Source: Methyloprofundus sp. (GTDB lineage Bacteria > Pseudomonadota > Gammaproteobacteria > Methylococcales > Methylomonadaceae). From it: 8,388 nt of DNA. The notes under the pieces are model-generated. The model saw only the letters and a list, made by a program, of their open reading frames with translations, did not search any database and was not told where the DNA came from. Below are positions 1-6,463 of this stretch, piece after piece. The translations under genes were made by a program, and so were the position numbers. Where the stretch lies: the NCBI GenBank assembly GCA_013138555.1, contig WTCN01000160.1:1-8388 (forward strand), given 5' to 3'. Every line of letters starts with the position of its first letter. Position 1 is the first letter of the stretch.

Positions 1-3000
1 GTCGGTGTGCTGGCGGGGGTAGGGGTTGCCGCTGCCACCGGAGCAGGGACTGCTGGCGCATTGGCCGCTGGTGCTGCGCTTAATGCCGCTGTTAAGGCAC
101 TGGCATCATCGCCGCCGACCATCGCCATTAAATTACCCGCGATACTGGAAGCCATTTCCGCTTTTGCCTGTGCGGCAACGGCGGCTATATCCACTTCTGT
201 TCTATCAACCCCTGCAAGACCTTTTAAAGTACGCCAGAAATTACGCCTTTCTATAGTCGAGTGAACAATTTCAGAGTCAATGACAACACGAACCAGGGTA
301 TTGCTCTCAGGATGTACTGCATGAATATAGGCAATGCTATCAGCCATTTCATCATGCTCTAAATCAATGAATTCATGCAATGGCAGCATGTCATCATTCC
401 ACTGCGAGGGAGGAACAAATTTAAAGTGCTTCTGGAAACGGCCTTCGGTCATGGCCCAGTCGGCAAAGGTTAATGGCACAGTCATAGTATCTTCAATGCC
501 ATATTCATCGACGAATTTTAGTTCATAAGTCGTCCAGTCTTTGTCTAGGTCTGGGTTGCCTTTTAATGACATGCTTTTTTCCCAGGTGTCATCTTCACGT
601 GGGTCATAAGTCATTAATGGGTAGGCACGTGCTTCCACAGCCAATTTGCTTTGCATATCTGCGGCATCATCGGCAACACCGTGTTCAGGCTGGCAGACGG
701 CATAGATATTAAAAATTGCCGGACCGCGATAGTTTAAACCATCTATATAGCCTTCGATTAAGTGGTTTGGATGGGCAATCGAGCTTTGTAGAGTATAAGT
801 GGTTCTATGCGCCATCGAAATCAGGCTCATTTCTTTACGTCGCTCGGTTTTTCCTTTCCACTCTTTGCCGTAAGGTGCCATATCCGATACCTGGCCTATA
901 AAGCCCGAGGTACAGGCCTGACCGCCGGTATTGGAATAAACCTGGGAATCCAGAATCAATATTTTCAGCGGCATACCTGACCTAATGCTACGCGATAGGT
1001 TCTGGAAACCTATATCATACATCGCACCATCGCCACCGACCGTGACCACAGGTGGGCAAAGCAGGTACTCTTCTTCGCTGAACTGGTGCCAGTCAAAGTA
1101 TTTAAAGAAATGCGCACTCTCTTGTTTATCGTATTTTCCGGCAATTTCCAGCTCTGCCATACGGATGGCTTTAAAGCCTTCCGCCATTTTGACCATATGC
1201 CCTTCAAAGATTCCCATCGCTAAAGAGGGAGCATCCTGAAATAAATTATTCGCCCATGGGAAAGGGTAGGGGTTAAAAGGAAAAGTAGAACCCCAGACAG
1301 ATGAACAACCTGTACTGTTGGTAATCCCCATTTCGACACGGCCATTGCCGGTTACGCCCTGGGTATATTGCCATTTTAAATGTTTAAGTTTGGCGACAAT
1401 CTGTGCAGCCCACTTAAGCCACTTGGCATCAATCGGGTCACTGGCTTTGCCTTCGCTTAAAGAGCTACTTAGATTTGTTAAGGTTAAGTCAACATTTTTA
1501 TTCGCTTCAATCGCCGCTTCTACAGCTTCTATATCGCTAATATCCAGTTTTTCTGCTAATTTCAGGCGGATATGTTTTTCCATGCCTGTTATCAGCTGCT
1601 CAATCTTTGCCACTTGCTTTTTAGCGCGCGGCTGCATTAGCGCGGTTACCGTGCCAGTGAATAAATGCACTATGGTTTTTTCACCACAGCCCAGACACGC
1701 ACCGTCGCCACAGTTCATTGATGAATAGGTGCGTTTATCCAGCATCATCGTGGTCAGCGCACCGATTTTTTCATCTAAATCATCAATACGTTTGTATTTA
1801 GGGTTAGACGTGGGTAAATCGTTCCAGTATTCCCAGTCACTACGCAGAGTAGCGATACTTTCTACCGTTTGCTTGACGGGCTCCAGGGCTTCATCAGGAC
1901 ACACTTCGACACATTCCATACAACCTTTACAGGTCATCGGATTGATGGTGATAGAAAATAGGCCGCCATTATTCGGTGTGCGTTTATTGACGGCATCATG
2001 ATAAGGCTTGGTGATGGCAAATTTAAAATCGCCCATCGCTTCCTTAAACCAGTCAAACTCTTGCCTAACTTCTGCCTGTTGCTCTTCGGGATATTCCTTA
2101 ATGGTTTCGCCAATCGACTTGTTGAAAATCGGATCTAAAACCGTGCCTTCGGATTTATCAGCGGTTAAGGCATGATATTTTTTCTCCACATTACGAATGG
2201 CGCGGCGTAAGTGTTTAACCGTTTTCCCCGTTTTTTCTATACGCGTGATATTGGTTTCAAACACTTCATTCACGCTATTGATCAAGCCTGGAATGGCGCT
2301 ATCAGGACAGACGGTATAACAGTCACCACAGGCAGTACAATTTTCAGGTATCCAGATAGGATGCTCGAAACGTACTTGCGTCATATCCCGATAAATACCA
2401 CTGGCCGCCGGGATAATGCTCAGTGCCATAAACGGATCGGCTAAATTATCATTGGCGCGTCCATTAATATAGTTAGTCCCGGTTTGCTCAAAAAAACGAT
2501 GAATATCGGAGAGCGGATCATCATTCGCGGGCTTTTGTAACAGCATTAAGGGTGCGGTCAGTTCTTTTTTGACTGCCCACGGTGCAACATCACCCACTTG
2601 CATCTCTGCAACAATCAGGTGTTTGGTTTCTGTAAAACCCCGTTTGACGGTACGGAAATTATCTTCGACAACCTGCTCACCCTTGCTACCAAATTTGGCT
2701 TTAATGGTGTCATGAATGGCTTGCAGAATATCGTCTTTGCTTTTGCCTGCATTTTTTGCAATCGGGGAAGACTCAAAAAATGCACCCTGGAAAGCAATGC
2801 CCTGCATACGGAATTGTAAGTCAGGATGGTTGGTTTCTTCGCGTGCGATTTTAAAACCATCTAGGTAAGCGACTTTAATATTTTTATCGACAATATATTG
2901 TTGTGATGCTTTAGGAAAGGTACGCCAGACTTCTTCTGGAGTTTCCAGATCACTCTGGATAATAAATACACCATTTTTATTCAAACCGGCTAAGGGGTTG

Positions 3001-4712
3001 GAATGGCTAAAAACATTGGGGTCGGGTGCGATGACTACATCGACATGTGCATATTCGCAGGTAATGCGAATAGGTTCCGGTGCAGCTGATAAATAATAAG
3101 TGGTCGGCTGGCCTTTTTTCTCCGAGCCGTATTTAGGGTTTGCTTTGATATTGTAATCCAGCAAATCAAATAAGGTCATCGCCAGGTTTTTACCGGTGGT
3201 AATTGCGCCCCAGCCACCGACAGAGTGCATACGTACGGTGAGTGAGTCTTTGGGCATAAGGTTCGGGTTTTCCGAGCCTTTTAATGCCAAATGACGGATG
3301 TCAGGATAGGCATCGACCACCGCTTGTTGTTGCAATTCCTGTTTAGGGGAATAAGCCTGGCTACGCACAAAGTCGATACCAAGATAGAAAAATTTCTTGC
3401 GCTTACCTTCAGGTAGCATATTTTCAATCGCGGCAATAATCCCTTCGGGCTGTAAATCACGACTGCCTAAGCCAAAGCAGGCTGAATACAGTGGCGAGGT
3501 ATCAGTGACTTTATTATAGGAAGCATATTCAGGGAAGGGGATTTCTTTAGCATGACCGTTTTCAAAGGCTTTGGCCATCGCATTACGGATTTCCGAAATT
3601 AGCGGCAGATCTTCTGATAAAGGCTGATCGGTGCGTTCCATCACGGTAATGCCTTTGCGGCCTTTAGCGACGGCAGAAATCAGGTCACCCGGGAATGGAC
3701 GGAAAAAAGTCATATTGACTACGCCCACTTTGATTTTACGTGTGTCACGTAAATAATCGGCTGTGGCCTGTGCGGTATGAATCACACTCCCCTGTGCGAT
3801 AATTAAATACTCTGCGTCATCACAGCGGTATTGACCAATACGCTTATAGAGCCTACCTGTTAATTGATACCATTCATCCATGCACTCATCAGCAAAGCTT
3901 TGTACATGATCAAAAAAGTAAGGACGTTGCCCTGCAACCGATTGCATATAGGAATCCTGGTTTTGCACCACACCTGACATCATCGGTTTATCAACATCCC
4001 AGACCGCAGGTATCCGGCGACGGGTATCGCCATATAAAATACGCTGTGCAGAGGTCGGGCAGTTGATAATATCGTCAGGTAAGCCTAGGAACTCTTCGAT
4101 TAATTCACGTTCAGGTAGTTGTAAATCTTCGATTAAATGCGAGGTTAAAAAACCGTCTTGACCGACTGCAGCTGGGTTTAAGCTCAGTTCAGCAATTTTA
4201 CGGCTAATAATGTTTAAATCCGCGACTTCCTGATTATTTTTAGCAAAAACCTGGATAAAGCCAGTATCATCCATACAGTGATAGTCATCATGACCACAAT
4301 GTACATTTAACGAGGCTTTGGTCATGGCGCGACAAGCAATATTTAACACATAAGGCAGGCGTTTACCCACGGCGGCATATAAAGACTCATGCATATAGGC
4401 GATGCCTTGCGATGAGCTAAAATTAGTCGCACGCAAGCCCGTCATCGACATGCCGGCAGTAATCGCAGCAGCAGCATGTTCGCCTTCTGGCTCGACAAAA
4501 ATAAGCGGGCGACCGGAGATATTAATATGCCCTTTGCTTTTTTGTTCTGCCCAGCCTTCACCCATATCCGTGGATGGCGTAATCGGAAAGGCACCTGCGG
4601 CATCACTGGCTTCGCGTTCGCACATGACGACCGCCGTATTGCCATCCATTGCCATACGAATACCCGGGTATTTAAATTGTTTGTCTTTTTCTTTTTTGCC
4701 AAAAAATGCCAT
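1..4712 (-). CDS. Pyruvate:ferredoxin (flavodoxin) oxidoreductase family protein (NifJ/Por), enlarged form, 3' end cut off by window edge
   Basis: Predicted to oxidise pyruvate (or another 2-oxoacid) with CoA to acyl-CoA, CO2 and reduced ferredoxin or flavodoxin in the cytoplasm. Visible are 1570 codons, uninterrupted, with no stop; usual members have about 1170-1230 residues. Order: alpha-type domain with PITPST (43-48; Thr45), Glu78 in EPEGEH and Arg128 in ACRAMTK; transketolase-C-like domain (about 240-420); gamma domain with SVGGWGAITTGK (about 497 on); ferredoxin domain with C792/795/798/802 and C928/931/934/938; beta domain with proximal-cluster C1006/C1009, C1136 (TGCSS), C1340, and thiamine-diphosphate motif GGDG (Asp1228) to YSNTGG (Asn1261). 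From memory of the Desulfovibrio africanus enzyme, the Thr31-Glu64-Arg114 and Asp963-Asn996 spacings are identical here, which favours pyruvate as substrate. The start ATG is preceded by AGAAGGA with a 6-nt gap. Family is secure; exact substrate and acceptor are inferred. Confidence 0.93.
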   Translation of the reverse strand, partial: MAFFGKKEKDKQFKYPGIRMAMDGNTAVVMCEREASDAAGAFPITPSTDMGEGWAEQKSKGHINISGRPLIFVEPEGEHAAAAITAGMSMTGLRATNFSSSQGIAYMHESLYAAVGKRLPYVLNIACRAMTKASLNVHCGHDDYHCMDDTGFIQVFAKNNQEVADLNIISRKIAELSLNPAAVGQDGFLTSHLIEDLQLPERELIEEFLGLPDDIINCPTSAQRILYGDTRRRIPAVWDVDKPMMSGVVQNQDSYMQSVAGQRPYFFDHVQSFADECMDEWYQLTGRLYKRIGQYRCDDAEYLIIAQGSVIHTAQATADYLRDTRKIKVGVVNMTFFRPFPGDLISAVAKGRKGITVMERTDQPLSEDLPLISEIRNAMAKAFENGHAKEIPFPEYASYNKVTDTSPLYSACFGLGSRDLQPEGIIAAIENMLPEGKRKKFFYLGIDFVRSQAYSPKQELQQQAVVDAYPDIRHLALKGSENPNLMPKDSLTVRMHSVGGWGAITTGKNLAMTLFDLLDYNIKANPKYGSEKKGQPTTYYLSAAPEPIRITCEYAHVDVVIAPDPNVFSHSNPLAGLNKNGVFIIQSDLETPEEVWRTFPKASQQYIVDKNIKVAYLDGFKIAREETNHPDLQFRMQGIAFQGAFFESSPIAKNAGKSKDDILQAIHDTIKAKFGSKGEQVVEDNFRTVKRGFTETKHLIVAEMQVGDVAPWAVKKELTAPLMLLQKPANDDPLSDIHRFFEQTGTNYINGRANDNLADPFMALSIIPAASGIYRDMTQVRFEHPIWIPENCTACGDCYTVCPDSAIPGLINSVNEVFETNITRIEKTGKTVKHLRRAIRNVEKKYHALTADKSEGTVLDPIFNKSIGETIKEYPEEQQAEVRQEFDWFKEAMGDFKFAITKPYHDAVNKRTPNNGGLFSITINPMTCKGCMECVEVCPDEALEPVKQTVESIATLRSDWEYWNDLPTSNPKYKRIDDLDEKIGALTTMMLDKRTYSSMNCGDGACLGCGEKTIVHLFTGTVTALMQPRAKKQVAKIEQLITGMEKHIRLKLAEKLDISDIEAVEAAIEANKNVDLTLTNLSSSLSEGKASDPIDAKWLKWAAQIVAKLKHLKWQYTQGVTGNGRVEMGITNSTGCSSVWGSTFPFNPYPFPWANNLFQDAPSLAMGIFEGHMVKMAEGFKAIRMAELEIAGKYDKQESAHFFKYFDWHQFSEEEYLLCPPVVTVGGDGAMYDIGFQNLSRSIRSGMPLKILILDSQVYSNTGGQACTSGFIGQVSDMAPYGKEWKGKTERRKEMSLISMAHRTTYTLQSSIAHPNHLIEGYIDGLNYRGPAIFNIYAVCQPEHGVADDAADMQSKLAVEARAYPLMTYDPREDDTWEKSMSLKGNPDLDKDWTTYELKFVDEYGIEDTMTVPLTFADWAMTEGRFQKHFKFVPPSQWNDDMLPLHEFIDLEHDEMADSIAYIHAVHPESNTLVRVVIDSEIVHSTIERRNFWRTLKGLAGVDRTEVDIAAVAAQAKAEMASSIAGNLMAMVGGDDASALTAALSAAPAANAPAVPAPVAAATPTPASTP

Positions 4713-4717
4713 TTGGT

Positions 4718-4725
4718 TTCCTTCT
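4718..4725 (-). promoter_or_regulatory. Ribosome binding site of the Por-family gene
   Basis: On the minus strand AGAAGGAA lies just upstream of the ATG at 4712, with about 6 nt between AGGA and the start. It is the strongest Shine-Dalgarno sequence in the window. It supports this ATG over the next in-frame Met codon 20 residues downstream. Confidence 0.75.
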
Positions 4726-4766
4726 AAAAATGGGGGTGCAGTCTTAGGGTACGATTTAACGCTGTA

Positions 4767-4796
4767 ATTATATTAATATAAGGGGTAAATAAGCAA
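4767..4796 (-). promoter_or_regulatory. Candidate promoter for the Por-family gene between the two leftward genes
   Basis: Read on the minus strand, TTGCTT (4796-4791) is followed after 18 nt by a perfect TATAAT (4772-4767). This would start transcription near 4760, giving a leader of about 48 nt. The -10 box is ideal, but the -35 matches only three of six consensus bases and the surroundings are AT-rich. If real, the oxidoreductase can be expressed independently of the upstream RnfB-like gene. A 14-bp perfect palindrome at 4768-4781 overlaps the -10 box. Confidence 0.4.
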
Positions 4797-4807
4797 TTTT
4801 AAAGCCC

Positions 4808-5692
4808 TTATCCTAGTGGTAGTGCTGTACCACGATGTGGTTTCATGCCTTCTTTGCCCTTACTGGCATGTGTGGAGCCTAGCTTGCTATGAAGCCAGAC
4901 GATTGCTCCGGTTGGGCAGCGCTCAATCGGTGTGCGGTCGACATCAAAATCCTGATATTTTGCATAATCAATCACCGCAAGATTATTTTTTATTTCTATT
5001 AAGCCGGTTGGCGCATCAACCACACATTTTTCACAGGCGGTACAGGCTACTTCGCATTCTTGTTGTGCGGTGTCGCCTTCATCTAGGCTTTTACAGGCAA
5101 CATAAAGCTTCTGACTGACAGGCATCAAGGTAAATAAATCTTTCGGGCAGACGACGACACAATCATTACAGGCAGTACATTTATCTTCAATCACAATGGG
5201 GAGGCCATGTTCATCCATATAGATAGCGTCAAAATCACAGACATCAGCGCAATCCCCCAGACCTAAACAGCCCCAGCTGCAGCCTTTGCCACCACCGGAA
5301 ACTACAGAAGCAGCCTGGCAGGATTTTAAGCCTTGATATTTTGCGCGTGTGTATGCCACATGAGTTCCGCCAGCACATGCCAGGCGTGCGACAATCTTTT
5401 CATGGTCGCCCATGCCAATACCCAGATAGGCTGCAATGTCAGCATTGCCTTCGGGTGAGTTAACGGTACAGGCGGCAGGGTTTTTGCTTCCTGCAACAAC
5501 AGCTTCAGCAAAGGGGCGGCAACCAGGCGTACCACAGGCTCCACACTGGGCTTGTGGCAGCATCTCGTCTACTTCTTCAATGCGCGGGTCTTCGTAAACA
5601 AAAAGTTTTTTATTGGCAATTGCCAGGATGATTGCAAGTACTGCACCGAGAGCAATCATAAATAGAGCGGCAGTGACTATCGTTGAAACCAT
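4808..5692 (-). CDS. rnfB: RnfB-family membrane-anchored iron-sulfur protein, solitary copy beside the Por-family gene
   Basis: Resembles RnfB, the ferredoxin-facing subunit of the Rnf ion-pumping ferredoxin:NAD+ oxidoreductase. Residues 5-26 form one hydrophobic N-terminal helix, and the rest should lie in the cytoplasm. Cysteine sites in order: CGACGxxGC (C50/53/58) plus C75, typical of the RnfB Fe-S domain; C138-x3-C142-x5-C148-x3-C152; and CTACNDCVVVCP (C172/175/178/182). A further site, C213/217/220/223, lacks its last cysteine (Ala227 before Pro). The expected final motif after NNLAVIDY keeps only C259-P. At 294 residues it matches the longer RnfB type. No rnfA, C, D, G or E gene is visible, so it may be a separate paralogue serving the neighbouring oxidoreductase rather than part of a full Rnf complex. 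The ATG at 5692 has no clear Shine-Dalgarno sequence, but the next Met (residue 12) would cut into the membrane helix. Family is secure; exact role is inferred. Confidence 0.88.
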   Translation of the reverse strand: MVSTIVTAALFMIALGAVLAIILAIANKKLFVYEDPRIEEVDEMLPQAQCGACGTPGCRPFAEAVVAGSKNPAACTVNSPEGNADIAAYLGIGMGDHEKIVARLACAGGTHVAYTRAKYQGLKSCQAASVVSGGGKGCSWGCLGLGDCADVCDFDAIYMDEHGLPIVIEDKCTACNDCVVVCPKDLFTLMPVSQKLYVACKSLDEGDTAQQECEVACTACEKCVVDAPTGLIEIKNNLAVIDYAKYQDFDVDRTPIERCPTGAIVWLHSKLGSTHASKGKEGMKPHRGTALPLG

Positions 5693-5784
5693 GGTAATGT
5701 TTTTAAACTGAGATGAAAGGTTGGTTTTTTACTGCATTTAGGCTTTGCCATGCATTTTTAGCGTTATATCTATGGATAATAATG

Positions 5785-5800
5785 CTTATTTGAAAATAAG
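5785..5800. repeat. Perfect palindrome CTTATTT-GA-AAATAAG, operator-like
   Basis: Seven-base arms CTTATTT and AAATAAG are exact reverse complements separated by GA. The centre lies about 100 bp upstream of the RnfB-like start codon, within the probable leader or promoter region. Size and symmetry fit a dimeric regulator's site, but AT-rich DNA yields such palindromes by chance and no regulator gene is in view. Confidence 0.4.
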
Positions 5801-5862
5801 TAGAAAGTATGCAGTGTGTTGTTTTCATTCCGTTCCTTGGATGAATAGTGGTGGTTTAATAG

Positions 5863-5891
5863 ATTACATAAAAATGGGGACAGTTCTACAA
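5863..5891 (-). promoter_or_regulatory. Weak candidate promoter for the RnfB-like gene
   Basis: On the minus strand TTGTAG (5891-5886) and TGTAAT (5868-5863) are separated by 17 nt. The -10 box matches five of six consensus bases and the -35 three of six. It would give a leader of about 165 nt that includes the 5785-5800 palindrome. No better pair was found closer to the gene, but this assignment is tentative. Confidence 0.25.
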
Positions 5892-6051
5892 CTAATCAAG
5901 CGAATGCAAAATAGCTTTTATTGCAAAAGTCATTGATTACACCTCTGCAGACACAGCTATCTTATCATGAAAATAGTATGATGAGACTTATATTACTTGA
6001 CTGTTCGGATAATAAATGAATTTTTTTAGGGGGGTTAAAGCACATAGAAAG

Positions 6052-6080
6052 TTGTTAAATACTCAGTTTTTAGCGATAAT
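6052..6080 (+). promoter_or_regulatory. Candidate sigma-70-type promoter of the oadGAB operon
   Basis: TTGTTA (6052-6057) and GATAAT (6075-6080) are separated by the ideal 17 nt and match four and five of six consensus bases. Transcription would start near 6087, about 25 nt before the oadG ATG. That leaves room for the weak TTAGAGA ribosome binding site. It is the best-placed pair in the region. Confidence 0.5.
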
Positions 6081-6111
6081 GCCAATAATTTAATAACGAT
6101 GGTTAGAGATT

Positions 6112-6360
6112 ATGAATGAAGCGATGACGCAAGGGGTTGAATTAATGCTCACTGGTATGGGCATTGTTTTCCTTTTTCTGGTGATGTTAATTGGTGCAGT
6201 AAAACTAATGGCTTACTGTGTGGCGACCTTTCTTCCTGAGGTTGAAGCCGCTCATGTCAGCACATCACAGGGTCAGAAACCTTCTACTAATGTTGTTACC
6301 CCCATAGTTACTGCGGCAATAACCGCTGCAGTTCATCAACATAGAGCTAGACATAAATAG
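6112..6360 (+). CDS. oadG: Oxaloacetate decarboxylase, gamma subunit (Na+ pump assembly subunit)
   Basis: Small subunit of the membrane-bound oxaloacetate decarboxylase sodium pump. In characterised complexes OadG anchors and stabilises the alpha-beta assembly, and its soluble tail contacts OadA and contributes to Zn2+ binding. The 82-residue product has the family's usual length and shape. It begins with a short polar N-terminus, followed by one strongly hydrophobic helix at about residues 11-38 starting in MLTGMGIVFLFLV. A polar Ala/Thr-rich stretch follows, then a basic tail with histidines (HQHRARHK). The sequence is weakly conserved in this family, so the call rests on length, topology and its place directly upstream of oadA and oadB. 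The ATG at 6112 is preceded by a weak TTAGAGA. It is probably the first gene of the transcript. Confidence 0.85.
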   Translation: MNEAMTQGVELMLTGMGIVFLFLVMLIGAVKLMAYCVATFLPEVEAAHVSTSQGQKPSTNVVTPIVTAAITAAVHQHRARHK

Positions 6361-6404
6361 CTTGTATATCTATTGTTTTATCGCCCAAAAGGCTTTAGAA
6401 CCAA

Positions 6405-6427
6405 TTGCTTACTCAAAAGGTAAGCAA
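6405..6427 (+). promoter_or_regulatory. Intercistronic hairpin between oadG and oadA
   Basis: Perfect 8-bp inverted repeat TTGCTTAC / GTAAGCAA with a 7-nt loop (TCAAAAG), in the 103-bp gap between oadG and oadA. No T tract follows, so it is not a typical intrinsic terminator. It ends about 22 nt before the AGGA ribosome binding site of oadA, so it could affect mRNA processing, stability or translation. Function is inferred. Confidence 0.5.
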
Positions 6428-6463
6428 ATCCACGACGTAAAAAAGTCATAGGAAATATAATAA

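Larger units (their letters stand above)
5693..6111. other. Divergent intergenic region between the RnfB/Por genes and the oad operon
   Basis: This is 419 bp of AT-rich sequence between two divergent transcription units. No reading frame in it has both a ribosome binding site and a recognisable product. It contains a good candidate oad promoter at 6052-6080, a weak candidate promoter for the leftward genes at 5863-5891, and a 16-bp palindrome at 5785-5800. It also has a TGCAAAA direct repeat (5905-5911 and 5922-5928). The run TTTTTTTAGGGGGG lies at 6021-6034 and has no assigned function. Confidence 0.7.

Noticed and set aside
1318..1728. Plus-strand open frame of 136 codons opposite the Por-family gene
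   Set aside because: It lies wholly antisense to a continuous, well-conserved coding frame and shows no family motifs or start signals.
4402..4767. Plus-strand open frame of 121 codons covering the start of the Por-family gene
   Set aside because: It is antisense to the conserved PITPST and EPEGEH region of the real gene and has no ribosome binding site or recognisable product.
5733..5750. Sigma-54-like pair on the minus strand (TGGCA ... TGCA)
   Set aside because: The GG and GC elements are 12 nt apart instead of the required 10, so it does not fit a -24/-12 promoter.
5745..5936. Plus-strand open frame of 63 codons in the divergent intergenic region
   Set aside because: No ribosome binding site precedes its ATG, the product has no recognisable features, and the composition matches the AT-rich non-coding DNA around it.
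6021..6034. TTTTTTTAGGGGGG run, considered as a phase-variable tract
   Set aside because: The runs are only seven and six bases long and lie outside any reading frame and outside the likely promoter spacer, so slippage there has no obvious effect.
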